Translations under genes and position numbers: made by a program
The notes under the pieces: generated by a model
Databases searched by the model: none
Told to the model about the DNA's origin: nothing
What the model saw: the letters and a program-made list of their open reading frames with translations, nothing else
NCBI GenBank assembly: GCA_020845755.1
Contig: JADLFE010000009.1
Span: 264,092-328,091, forward strand
From: Phycisphaerales bacterium
GTDB taxonomy: Bacteria; Planctomycetota; Phycisphaerae; Phycisphaerales; UBA1924
Direction: 5' to 3'
DNA: 64,000 nt
Shown: positions 46,150 to 53,650 of the stretch, one piece after another
Position numbering within the stretch: the stretch's first letter is position 1
Layout of the letters: every line of letters begins with the position of its first letter

Positions 46150-47013
46150 ATGTCAGACCATGAAGAAGGACATGACGAAAAGGAACATGGCGGGGGAGGC
46201 CATGGCGGTGGCGGGCACGGCGGCGGCCATGGCGGCGGCCACGAAGAGCACGAGGGCGTGCCGGAGTGGATGATCTCGTTCGCGGATAACACCGCGCTCA
46301 TGATGGGTCTGTTCGTGATCCTGCTGGCGATGAACATGGGACCGAAGGCCGACCCCGTCATGGGCGGCCAGCCGGACGAGAACGGCGCGGGCGAGAGCAT
46401 GTCGGCCGAGGACCGCATGCTCGACCTGGCGATCGGCATCAGGGCCGCGTTCAACAACCCGGTGAGCATCGATTCCAAAGACCCACGCGAGGCAGCGCTG
46501 GTTCGTCGCAAGAAGGAAAAGATGTTCGGCCCGGTCAAGGAGGCCGGCCCGCCCGGCAACCAGGAGACCGGCCAGGGCCCGACGCAGACCGACGTATCGA
46601 ACGTCTCGAACACCGTCAGCTTTGAGGACGGATCGGCGCAGTTCAACGCCGCGGCTCGCGACGCCGTGATCGACATGGCAACGCGTGCCAAGGATCAGCG
46701 GTTTGTGATCGAGGTGCGCGGGCACATCTCCCCCACCGAGCGCATGCGCTCGGGCGGCGATCGAGGCTATAAACTCGCGTTCGATCGAGCCCAGGCGGTC
46801 GCGAACCTGATGGCGGCCAACGGCGTGAAGTGGGAGAACATCCGACTGGTCGCGTGCGCCGACAACGAACGGGCCGTCCCGCGGGCCTACACCGAGGCGG
46901 ACCAACGCAAAAACCAGCGTGCTGAGATCGTGATCACCAAGCAACTGGTCGGACCTGACCCCCTCTCGCGGCCGAGTTCGGGCGGCGCGAGCGCGCCCCC
47001 GGGTCAATACTGA
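46150..47013 (+). CDS. motB: Flagellar motor stator protein MotB with His/Gly-rich N-terminus
   Basis: The 287-residue protein has a single helix with the channel Asp at D46 (PEWMISFADNTALMMGLFVILLAM), a linker, and a C-terminal OmpA/MotB peptidoglycan-binding domain (about 160-265, VIEVRGHISPTE...LAFDRAQAVANLMAANGV). It anchors the stator to the wall. The cytoplasmic N-terminus is odd: residues 1-36 are a repeated Gly-Gly-His array with 11 His between positions 4 and 34, which could bind metal. The residue after the channel Asp is Asn, where the usual motif has Met. It is co-transcribed with motA. Confidence 0.92.
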   Translation: MSDHEEGHDEKEHGGGGHGGGGHGGGHGGGHEEHEGVPEWMISFADNTALMMGLFVILLAMNMGPKADPVMGGQPDENGAGESMSAEDRMLDLAIGIRAAFNNPVSIDSKDPREAALVRRKKEKMFGPVKEAGPPGNQETGQGPTQTDVSNVSNTVSFEDGSAQFNAAARDAVIDMATRAKDQRFVIEVRGHISPTERMRSGGDRGYKLAFDRAQAVANLMAANGVKWENIRLVACADNERAVPRAYTEADQRKNQRAEIVITKQLVGPDPLSRPSSGGASAPPGQY

Positions 47014-47116
47014 TCGGCCGGTGCACCACGGAGGCGACCCGCCCGCCGGCTTCGCTGGCGGCGCTGACGATTCGGCGCGGATGTGGTACCCTCTTCACGT
47101 TCTCCGGAGCCGTCGC

Positions 47117-47434
47117 ATGATCACGTGGAAGCGAACACTGCGAACACTCTCGTCCGAGCGGTTCATCGCGTATAAGGATGGGCGTGAGGCCGCGCTGGTC
47201 GACCTGCACTTTCTGGGCCTCGGCCCGCGCACGCCTGTGAGCGGCACGGTCGTGCTGCTGGAGAACTCCGGCTGGCGCGAGGAGGACGTGCCGGATCTGC
47301 TGTCGTCGCTCGACGAGGAGTTCCTGCCCGAGGTTGACGCAGCGGAAGGCACGCTGACGTACACCGTGGTGATGGGGCGCTTGATCGCGAGCTACGAAGC
47401 GATGGCGGACGGCGGCGGGGATGATGAGGAGTAG
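47117..47434 (+). CDS. Small protein of unknown function
   Basis: The 105-residue acidic cytosolic protein (MITWKRTLRTLSSERFIAYKDGREAALVDLHFLGLG...) has no family I recognise. GGAG lies 10 nt upstream of the ATG and a TGG-TACCCT extended -10-like element about 25 nt upstream, so it probably has its own promoter. It ends with an acidic GGGDDEE tail. It lies between motB and the tRNA. Confidence 0.6.
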   Translation: MITWKRTLRTLSSERFIAYKDGREAALVDLHFLGLGPRTPVSGTVVLLENSGWREEDVPDLLSSLDEEFLPEVDAAEGTLTYTVVMGRLIASYEAMADGGGDDEE

Positions 47435-47710
47435 CACCTCACCGAGCATGGGTGAGACAGCAGCGCGTGAGCAGGCGTGACCCGGGCCTGAGCGGGCTCG
47501 TGTAGACGCACACCTTGCGTGGTGCATCGCGTCAAAGGACAAGCGAGATTCATGGGCCGCACCCACGCTCGTGAGCCCGTGCGTGCGGTCGGATGCGTTA
47601 CGGCAGGGCAATGACACGGGTCCCGACGACGGGAGTGACCAGATGACTCCGCCCCGGAGCGGCGCTATGGTTCTCCCCGCCGCGGGCATGGGCCCGGGGC
47701 GTGAAAAGTC
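47435..47710 (+). other. Structured gene-free stretch upstream of tRNA, possible ncRNA
   Basis: No supported ORF is present. It contains a hairpin of 11 pairs with one mismatch (CCGCACCCACG 47557-47567 with CGTGCGTGCGG 47578-47588) nested inside a further pairing (GCATC 47523-47527 with GATGC 47592-47596). I cannot assign it to RNase P, SRP, tmRNA or 6S RNA. Confidence 0.3.
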
Positions 47711-47784
47711 GGGCGCATAGCTCAGTTGGCTAGAGCGCGGCTGTCACATAGCCGAGGTCACAGGTTCGAGTCCTGTTGCGCCCA
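47711..47784 (+). tRNA. tRNA-Val(CAC)
   Basis: A full cloverleaf folds: acceptor GGGCGCA/TGCGCCC, D-stem GCTC/GAGC, anticodon stem CGGCT/AGCCG with loop GTCACAT (T33, anticodon CAC, A37), variable AGGTC, and T-stem ACAGG/CCTGT with TTCGAGT. The CCA end is not encoded. The anticodon reads GUG (Val). An Asp reading (GTC) would need an impossible stem. The 3' part is the attachment site of the element that follows. Confidence 0.92.
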
Positions 47785-49045
47785 TTTCCTCTTTTTCAAC
47801 GCGATCACACGCGCGCCCACAAGCGACGAAATTGGCTTGATTTGTTGGCGTTTCCGCGTTTCGCTGGTTTTGTGTGGGCGCGCCTTGGCGCGTGTCTGTT
47901 GCCTTTTCTGTTGCCGGATTTGTTGCCGCGCCGCGACCCGTCACAAGGTCCAGGTGTGAATCGCGCGACTGGAGGTAGTGCTTGGCCGAAATCGTCGGCG
48001 AGTGACCCAGCCACGCCGCGACGGAATGCACCGGCACCCGGTCGGCCCAATCGGTCCCGCACGACGCCCGGAGGTTGTGGAACAGGCGGGGCCAAGGTTT
48101 GTGTCCGGCTTTCTCGACGATCTTGGTAAACGACGTGCGGAGGTTCATCTTGGGATCGCGCAGGCGCGGGATCACCGCTTCCACACCGGGCTCGGCGCGG
48201 TCAAAGAGCGCCAACAGGATTTCGGCGAGTTCGGGCGCGATCGGCACGCGCCGTGCGCCGTGCCCTTCGTGCCCCGCCGTCTTTGGCGAGCGCACGTTCA
48301 TCGTGCCGCGTTCCCAATTCACGTCCCCCCACCGCAACAGCATCGTCTCGGAAGGGCACCGGAGCCCCGCGTAACGACTCAGGGCGACGATGGCGCGCCA
48401 CTCGGCATCGGGGCAAGCCGCCAACACCGCCGCGATCGTCTCGCGCGGGACGTAGACCAGTCGATCAGGATTGGCTTGTGAACCGGCGCGGAGTTCGGCG
48501 AAGGGGCTCGCCGGGATCATTCGCCAACGCACCGCGCGACGGAACACCGTGCGGGCCACGCGCACTCGCTTCGCCACCGTCGCGGGAGCCAAGCCGGAAT
48601 CGGCGATCGCCTTCCGCCAATCGTCGGCCTGGGCGGGCGTGATTGACGCCAGCGGGGTTGCGCCCTTCAAGTGGGCCAACAGGCTGTCGGTGGTCTGCTT
48701 ATACGCCGCGACCGTTGAGGGCTTGATGCTGGCCGTCGCGTTGAACCGCTCCACGAGCTTGGAGAGCGTGACGACTTCCTCGGGTTGCCGGGGTTGGCAG
48801 AGTCCCAGCGCCACGACGCGGGCGTACACCCGATTATCAAGCCCCGCGAGCCACGCCACGCCGTCCGGGTGCATGGTGGTCCCGAGTCGCTTGGCTTCGA
48901 TCACTCGCTCAAAGCCCGCCAGCGCGCTCCGAGCGCCCGCCTTGCCGCACCGGCCCAGCCGAAGCGATTGCTGCTTGCCCGTGTCGTCACGGAACACCAG
49001 CCGGACGCGCTCACCCTTCTTGCCTTCGTATGCGATGCTCGCCAT
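47744..49045 (-). CDS. int: Tyrosine recombinase / integrase
   Basis: The 433-residue integrase has an N-terminal arm-binding part, a SAM-like core-binding domain (about 92-180) and a catalytic domain with all expected residues: R229 (YAGLRCPSE), K255 (RSPKTAG), H323-xx-R326 (FHNLRAS), H348 (WLGHSP) and Y357 (AKHYLQ). It catalyses insertion into and excision from tRNA-Val. The start is 3 nt after the XRE stop, with AAGGAG inside the XRE 3' end, so the two are coupled. The last residues MGATGLEPVTSAM are encoded by the reverse complement of the tRNA; TSAM and the stop lie outside the attachment core, in host DNA. Confidence 0.96.
   Translation of the reverse strand: MASIAYEGKKGERVRLVFRDDTGKQQSLRLGRCGKAGARSALAGFERVIEAKRLGTTMHPDGVAWLAGLDNRVYARVVALGLCQPRQPEEVVTLSKLVERFNATASIKPSTVAAYKQTTDSLLAHLKGATPLASITPAQADDWRKAIADSGLAPATVAKRVRVARTVFRRAVRWRMIPASPFAELRAGSQANPDRLVYVPRETIAAVLAACPDAEWRAIVALSRYAGLRCPSETMLLRWGDVNWERGTMNVRSPKTAGHEGHGARRVPIAPELAEILLALFDRAEPGVEAVIPRLRDPKMNLRTSFTKIVEKAGHKPWPRLFHNLRASCGTDWADRVPVHSVAAWLGHSPTISAKHYLQSRDSHLDLVTGRGAATNPATEKATDTRQGAPTQNQRNAETPTNQANFVACGRACDRVEKEEMGATGLEPVTSAM
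47759..47790 (+). repeat. Attachment site attL (32-bp direct repeat, tRNA side)
   Basis: It covers the tRNA T-arm and acceptor 3' strand plus 6 nt after the discriminator base. It is identical to 57378-57409 at all 32 positions; identity stops at both ends. Confidence 0.95.
47897..47927 (+). promoter_or_regulatory. Putative integrase arm-type sites, left end (three TGTTGCC at 12-bp spacing)
   Basis: TGTTGCC occurs at 47897, 47909 and 47921, exactly 12 bp apart, 106 bp inside attL and within the 3' part of int. The last two copies with their flanks are identical over 23 bp to the right-end sites. Multiple direct 12-bp-spaced motifs flanking the core are the usual form of tyrosine-integrase arm sites. 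Confidence 0.6.
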
Positions 49046-49048
49046 TGG

Positions 49049-49261
49049 TCAATGCTCCTTCCGCTTGCGGGCGGGCTTGGAGGTGAGTTTGAGGCCCATG
49101 TAGTCGCACAGTCGATCCAGGTTGTCCGAACGGATTTCACGCCCGCTGGACACGAAGCGAGAGAGGACTGATTTGTTGATCCCGGTGCGTTCCGCGATCA
49201 TGGACATGGGCTCGCCGCAGTTGAGCAGCGCCCGGCGAAGTTGTGCGGAAACTGATTCCAT
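49049..49261 (-). CDS. XRE-type helix-turn-helix regulator
   Basis: The 70-residue protein is nearly all one helix-turn-helix domain (MSMIAERTGINKSVLSRFVSSGREIRSDNLDRLCDYMGL). The start at 49261 is chosen because a -10 (TACCAT) lies 7 nt upstream and a palindromic operator overlaps the -35; the longer 49375 start would place this promoter inside the gene. It is translated from a nearly leaderless mRNA and coupled to int. The same promoter/operator module precedes the gene at 53651, so it probably represses both its own operon and that gene. Confidence 0.82.
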   Translation of the reverse strand: MESVSAQLRRALLNCGEPMSMIAERTGINKSVLSRFVSSGREIRSDNLDRLCDYMGLKLTSKPARKRKEH

Positions 49262-49268
49262 GACGGGG

Positions 49269-49298
49269 ATGGTACCAGAATCGTTGCGTTCTTGCAAC
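49269..49298 (-). promoter_or_regulatory. Promoter and palindromic operator of the xre-int operon
   Basis: Minus strand: -35 TTGCAA (49292-49297), 17-bp spacer, -10 TACCAT (49269-49274), ATG 7 nt further on. GTTGC-N6-GCAAC (49283-49298) overlaps the -35. The same operator, -35 to -10 order and CTGGTAC junction occur at 53616-53644. Confidence 0.65.
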
Positions 49299-49485
49299 AT
49301 CGTGTTTGCCGAACCACCGTTGAAAACTCCGCTCACTTGGGTGCCTGACGTGCGGGCTTCGTTGTGGTTTTTCATCGTTCCAACTCCCATTGATTTCCAC
49401 TCTCCTCTTGGATTGGTGCGGCGTGGCGTGGTGGCGGATTTGTCGGCCCCCGTGGGCGGCCAAGTCATTGCGCGTGGGCGTGGAA

Positions 49486-50832
49486 TCACGATGCACCCCC
49501 GCCGTCGCCGGCGTCAGCCCCGCCAAGGTTGCCACCTGACGCGCCCAAGGTTGCCAACCCTTCGAGCGTGGCAATCTTCGGGCGATTCACGCGGGATTCG
49601 TCGGGTTTCGGCCCAAGGTTGCCACCGTCCGGGGTGTGGCAATCTTCGGCGTAGGATGGGCGCTCTTGGTCAGGTGCGCCAAGTTCCCACACCCAGCCAC
49701 CGCCAAATGCTTCCTTGCGGGTGCGGACGCCCGCCGCCGGCTTCGCCCGGTCGATTGTGCGCTTCGAGAAACCCGCCGCCTTCGATTCGATCAGCACGTC
49801 CCGCGCCAACTTGGAGCCGTTGCCAAGGTAGTCCCGCAACCAATCCGCCGCGTCATCGCGTTCCGTACGCCCGCCGCCTTCGGCTCGATCACTGGCGAGC
49901 GCGTCATCGGCGTTCACGTTCACCGGGTCCGGTTCCCACGCGACCACCGGGCATCCATCGACGCCCAGGGATTCGATCCGGTACGCCAGCCCGCCGGTAT
50001 CCGGCGCGATGTTGTTCTTGATCGGTAGCAGCAGCCTCCGGCGCGGGTCGTCTTTGTCTTTGCTCACCGCCCACGCCGCGCGCGCCGCCGCCGCGAACGC
50101 GAGGGAACCCATCGCCCGGTAGATCGCCGGCCCGCCGCCCGACTTGTTCAGGTGGGTGACCGCGACCACCGCGACCCGATGCCGCTCCGCGATCGCGCTC
50201 AGCTGAGCCAGCAGCCCGCGAACCTCGGCGTTCTTGTGCGAATCGACGCCGCCCAGGTACGCCGTCACCGGGTCGATCACCACCAGGCGGCATCCGTCCT
50301 CCGATCCGATAGTCTCTTCCAGCCGGGTCAGGTCGCGCGACAGATCGAACATGCGGGCCGACTCGCGTCCGTTGACGCCCAGCGATCGGATCGCTGCCAA
50401 CGCCACGATTCGGCCCAAGTCCGCGCCCGCCGCCTCCAAGCGCGGCCGGATCGTGTCCGCCACCCCATCTTCGGCGTTCAGCAGCACCACGCCGCCGGGC
50501 GTCGTCGCCACGCCGGGGGCATCGGGCCACGCCCTACCCATCGAAACTCGCGCCGCCATATCCAACGTCAAGAATGACTTTCCCAAGCCGGGGTCGCCGG
50601 CAATCAGCGTGAGTTTCCCAAGGGCGATCCGTCCGGGCCACAACCACGACACCGGCTCGGGCCGCACGTCAGACAGCCGCACGGTCATCGGCGCGCCGTC
50701 AATGGGCACAGGCTGCAACGGCACATCTGCCGGCGGCACGTCGGGTGCGCGGTCGGCCGCGCGGCGCTTGCGGATCGGTGCCGCTCGTTTCATCGCTGCT
50801 TCCAATTCTCTGTCCGAGATTGTCGGGTTCAC
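49486..50832 (-). CDS. RepA-like AAA ATPase (RecA-fold replicative helicase/ATPase, AAA_25 type)
   Basis: The 448-residue protein has a RecA-type ATPase core: Walker A GDPGLGKS (79-86), an acidic NAEDG (119-123), Walker B RLVVIDP (182-188), and VVAVTHLNKSGGG plus YRAMGSLAFAAAARAAWAV later. This matches RSF1010 RepA-like/AAA_25 proteins common on plasmids, phages and integrative elements, where they act in replication as hexameric helicases. A winged-helix-like segment follows (AADWLRDYLGNGSKLARDVLIESKAAGFSKRTIDRAK, about 330-370). The last 50 residues are low-complexity and encoded by DNA repeats. The start overlaps the upstream gene by 4 nt. Confidence 0.87.
   Translation of the reverse strand: MNPTISDRELEAAMKRAAPIRKRRAADRAPDVPPADVPLQPVPIDGAPMTVRLSDVRPEPVSWLWPGRIALGKLTLIAGDPGLGKSFLTLDMAARVSMGRAWPDAPGVATTPGGVVLLNAEDGVADTIRPRLEAAGADLGRIVALAAIRSLGVNGRESARMFDLSRDLTRLEETIGSEDGCRLVVIDPVTAYLGGVDSHKNAEVRGLLAQLSAIAERHRVAVVAVTHLNKSGGGPAIYRAMGSLAFAAAARAAWAVSKDKDDPRRRLLLPIKNNIAPDTGGLAYRIESLGVDGCPVVAWEPDPVNVNADDALASDRAEGGGRTERDDAADWLRDYLGNGSKLARDVLIESKAAGFSKRTIDRAKPAAGVRTRKEAFGGGWVWELGAPDQERPSYAEDCHTPDGGNLGPKPDESRVNRPKIATLEGLATLGASGGNLGGADAGDGGGAS
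49523..49649. repeat. Repeats CCAAGGTTGCCA and GTGGCAATCTTCGG in the ATPase 3' end
   Basis: CCAAGGTTGCCA occurs at 49523, 49545 and 49613; GTGGCAATCTTCGG at 49568 and 49636. The last two pairs keep the same 23-bp internal spacing, giving a 68-bp repeat unit. TTGCCA and TGGCAA form inverted half-sites. They could be iteron-like or regulator sites. Confidence 0.7.
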
Positions 50833-51266
50833 GCCGCACCCCCAATCGTCGCGCGATTCGGGGTCACCCAGACGGCCGCCGGGCGCCCGCTCGCGGTGTT
50901 CCTCCGGCGTCCAGAATCGACCACCAGCCCCAGGGCGACCAGTTCACCACGCCGGGGCGTGTAGGTCTGCGGCTTGATCGACAGCGCCGCTTCGCCCTCG
51001 TCGTCCGTCGCGCCGTGCGGGCCTTGCTCCACGATGAACGCCAGGACGCGGGCGCGCAGGTCTTTCGCGTGGCCGACGATCCGATCCGCCGCGACGCCGG
51101 AAGTTCCCGCCGGCATGTCGTGCCACACGGGCGGGATCAACGGCAAACGGGTAGGATCGAGGTGAGAGTTTCGATCGTTGACGCCCGCCCCGCCCGCCAG
51201 CGGGGCCGCGTCTTTTCTAGGGGAGTGATCCGGCGGGCCGGGGTCGAACAGGGTGGGCGTGTTCAT
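50829..51266 (-). CDS. Unknown protein with winged-helix-like C-terminus
   Basis: The 145-residue protein has a disordered Pro-rich first half and a C-terminal segment (about 75-140, VLAFIVEQGPHGATDDEGEAALSIKPQTYTPRRGELVALGLVVDSGRRRNTASGRPAAVWV) that reads like a DNA-binding winged helix. That pattern is seen in small genes beside plasmid or phage replication ATPases. It overlaps both neighbours by 4 nt (ATGA type), so it belongs to the replication operon. I cannot name a family. Confidence 0.65.
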   Translation of the reverse strand: MNTPTLFDPGPPDHSPRKDAAPLAGGAGVNDRNSHLDPTRLPLIPPVWHDMPAGTSGVAADRIVGHAKDLRARVLAFIVEQGPHGATDDEGEAALSIKPQTYTPRRGELVALGLVVDSGRRRNTASGRPAAVWVTPNRATIGGAA

Positions 51267-51475
51267 TCCGCCACCGCCTTCCTCGCATCGATGAACCGGC
51301 GCAAGTCGGCCACGTCAAACAACCGGCGTGACATGAGTTTGAGCGAGGGGAGTTCGCCGGCATTCCGCAGGTTGTCGATCGTGCCAGGCGAAACGCCGAG
51401 CAATCGCGCCGCCTCTCGCCGATCGACCAGCATCGGGGCCGGGGCATCGCCCGGAGTGTTCGGGAGTTCAGCCAC
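51263..51475 (-). CDS. Excisionase/MerR-like helix-turn-helix protein
   Basis: The 70-residue protein has the HTH_17 (DNA-binding domain, excisionase family) pattern: VDRREAARLLGVSPGTIDNLRNAGELPSLKLMSRRLFDVADLRRFI. It likely bends DNA as an excision factor or regulates the replication genes. It overlaps the downstream gene by 4 nt and the upstream gene by 8 nt. Confidence 0.82.
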   Translation of the reverse strand: MAELPNTPGDAPAPMLVDRREAARLLGVSPGTIDNLRNAGELPSLKLMSRRLFDVADLRRFIDARKAVAE

Positions 51476-51680
51476 GCGCCACCCCCTTCGCCGGCGTGGG
51501 CGACTCGCGCAGCCGATCGAACACGATCCGCTCCACTACTTCGGGATCGAACAGCAGCGCACTACCCGCGCGCAGGTGCGGGATTCGTCCCGCCTCGGCT
51601 TCGGCCCGCAGCCACGTCGCCGGAACGCGCAGCCGCCGCGCCATTGCTCCGAGGTACAACGGTTTCTTGGTTTCTTCCAT
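51468..51680 (-). CDS. Second small helix-turn-helix protein
   Basis: The 70-residue protein (MEETKKPLYLGAMARRLRVPATWLRAEAEAGRIPHLRAGSALLFDPEVVERIV) has the same helix-turn-helix plus wing layout as excisionase-family proteins. A GTG two codons upstream (51686) is an alternative start. It is the first gene of the small operon that runs to the RepA-like ATPase. Which of the two helix-turn-helix proteins serves excision is unknown. Confidence 0.75.
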   Translation of the reverse strand: MEETKKPLYLGAMARRLRVPATWLRAEAEAGRIPHLRAGSALLFDPEVVERIVFDRLRESPTPAKGVARG

Positions 51681-51741
51681 GCCCACACGAAAGCGCGCGG
51701 GCGTTTCTACCGTGGGTATTCTGCGCGGCAGTTAGGGGGCA

Positions 51742-53463
51742 TTAGCGGGGCGTCGGCGCGGTCGCTCGCTTCAATGCCTCAATCCCGGCGGGGAGAATCG
51801 CCACTCCCGATCTTCCATCCTTCGGATAGTCCACGAGCGGGAGTGTCCGATCGGCCATCTTCCGAAGCCGCTTCGCTATGGCCTTTCGGTCTTGTGGCCC
51901 CTTGTCAGGCAGCACGTCGGAAACCTTGCGCCGCAAACTCGGATTTCGATTGAGAAACGCCAGCAGTGCCGCATCGTGTTCGTCGATCGCCACAGCACCA
52001 GCGGGAAGGGCCGGGGGCTTCGCGTCGCTGTTGTCGCCGCCGCCGTACACGCGGGCGACTTTCTCAACCGCGCGCTCCGCCCCACGTTCCGCCGCACGAT
52101 CGATTGCCGTCTGGTCGATTGCCGGGGGGCTCGGCACGGTGTCGCCAGCGCCCACCGAACCGACGGAATCGCATTGCGGGAATCCCGACTTCCGTCCGAG
52201 CAGCGTCGCCGCCGTGCCCGCCTTCCTTGCGAGCGCAAAGACTCGCGTCGGCAGTGCGGCGTCGAAAGGCTCGGCCTTGTCCAAGCCGTCGCCCCACCGC
52301 TCTATCAACTCTCGCAGTTCAATAAGCGACGCCGCAAGTTCGGCGGCGGTCAACTTCCCAGCAGTCAGCCGTTCGAGTCTGAGCCCCGCACCGCTATCCA
52401 CCGCTTGCACCGCACTGTTGATGGTCTCTCGCACGCGGCGCACGATGCACTCGCGCAGGTTATCAGCCAGTCCCACCGCACATGGGAAGGTGAGCATGGC
52501 ATTGATGCGATCCGTTCGTGCGGGCCGCTCGACCCCCGGCACAGGCCACGAGCTGAGCAGCCCGTCTCCCAATGGGGAGTTGAGCGCCCGTTGGTTGGCC
52601 GCAATCTGTTTGATTCGGTCCTCAGTATGCGAATGGATCACCGAGCCAACCGATCCCGGCTTGCTGGGATCAAGGTTGCCAGCGAGCGTGTAGAGCGCGG
52701 CGCGCAATTCTGCGTCCGGTGTAGATTCCTTGCCCGGAAGTGCGGGCGAGCCCCCACCGGTAGGTACTACCCCGTCCCCGGACGCCGCGCGGGTTGAAAT
52801 AGTCGCGGTTTCGCGTGGCGCGGGTGGCCCCAAACTTGATTGACACCCGGACTCGGACGGTGCCGCCGGGGAGTCAGCGGGATCGGTTGGATTGGAATCC
52901 TCGCCGGTTTCGGACGCATCATCGCACAACTCCAGCATGAGAGACTTGACGCGATCAAACCTCGGCACCAGGGGCGCGACCGCGCGCCGAAGTGCGTCCG
53001 GCACACCCGCCCGGATCATCGGCAGGGCGGAGGGTTGGCACGATTGATCGTGCCCCACCAGGATCGCGCCGCGAAGGGCTTGCAGCTCGCGCACGACTTG
53101 CATCGACCAGCGTTGATCCGGCGCGGCACTCGGATCGTTCACCAGGTCCGCCGCCTGCCGAACCGCCTTGAAGGCGCTGTCGATCGCCTTGCGCAGCTCC
53201 AGCACTTCCCGGACACAACGTTCCCGGCAGAGTCGAAGCGTGTGGCGCAGTCCGCTTTCGTCAAGTGGCTCCGCAAGGGTCCGCCCCGATTGATCGGTGG
53301 TCGGCACAAGGAAGTCGGCCGGGTCGCAGTTCGCACGCTCGATCGAATAGGCTTGCTCCATCGACTCTACTTCCCCGGCGAGCTTGTTGCCCCACCAGCC
53401 AGAGAAGAAAATGGAATCGCGCAGTGCTTCGAGCCGGGCGCGCACGGACACGGATTGGCTCAT
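51742..53463 (-). CDS. Large protein of unknown function in the element
   Basis: The 573-residue soluble protein has helical N-terminal (about 1-185) and middle (about 255-420) parts separated by a disordered Ser/Pro/Thr-rich linker. The C-terminus (about 470-573, LLAFLNRNPSLRRKVSDVLPDKGPQDRKAIAKRLRKMADRTLPLVDYPKDG...VAILPAGIEAL) resembles a winged helix, as in helix-turn-helix proteins of mobile elements. I recognise no family. The start at MSQSVSVRAR has GGATAGAA upstream; the frame is open to 53565. It is transcribed away from the gene at 53651. Confidence 0.65.
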   Translation of the reverse strand: MSQSVSVRARLEALRDSIFFSGWWGNKLAGEVESMEQAYSIERANCDPADFLVPTTDQSGRTLAEPLDESGLRHTLRLCRERCVREVLELRKAIDSAFKAVRQAADLVNDPSAAPDQRWSMQVVRELQALRGAILVGHDQSCQPSALPMIRAGVPDALRRAVAPLVPRFDRVKSLMLELCDDASETGEDSNPTDPADSPAAPSESGCQSSLGPPAPRETATISTRAASGDGVVPTGGGSPALPGKESTPDAELRAALYTLAGNLDPSKPGSVGSVIHSHTEDRIKQIAANQRALNSPLGDGLLSSWPVPGVERPARTDRINAMLTFPCAVGLADNLRECIVRRVRETINSAVQAVDSGAGLRLERLTAGKLTAAELAASLIELRELIERWGDGLDKAEPFDAALPTRVFALARKAGTAATLLGRKSGFPQCDSVGSVGAGDTVPSPPAIDQTAIDRAAERGAERAVEKVARVYGGGDNSDAKPPALPAGAVAIDEHDAALLAFLNRNPSLRRKVSDVLPDKGPQDRKAIAKRLRKMADRTLPLVDYPKDGRSGVAILPAGIEALKRATAPTPR

Positions 53464-53615
53464 TTCTATCCACCCTTCTGTGGGCCGATTGGGCGCGGCC
53501 GTGGAGGGTGAACCAAGGCCGTCGCCCGATCGTTCGCGGGGGATCAGCCCGCTACCCATGCCCAAAGCCTATCCGCCTGCGAATCTCGCGGCCCGTCGAT
53601 CCCGCGCCCTTTGGT

Positions 53616-53644
53616 GTTGCACTCGTGCAACAATCTGGTACAAT
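53616..53644 (+). promoter_or_regulatory. Promoter and palindromic operator of the 53651 gene
   Basis: -35 TTGCAC (53617-53622), 16-bp spacer, -10 TACAAT (53639-53644), ATG 6 nt later. The perfect palindrome GTTGCACTCGTGCAAC (53616-53631) covers the -35. It matches the xre-int promoter in order and sequence. Confidence 0.72.
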
Positions 53645-53650
53645 CCCGGC

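Noticed and set aside
47711..47784. Assignment as tRNA-Asp(GTC)
   Set aside because: A GTC anticodon needs stem CGCGG/ATAGC, which does not pair. The CGGCT/AGCCG stem fixes the loop as GTCACAT with anticodon CAC.
49049..49375. Longer 108-residue start for the XRE regulator at 49375
   Set aside because: A GGGAG lies upstream, but the extension covers the promoter and operator that match the module at 53616-53644, so the 49261 start is preferred.
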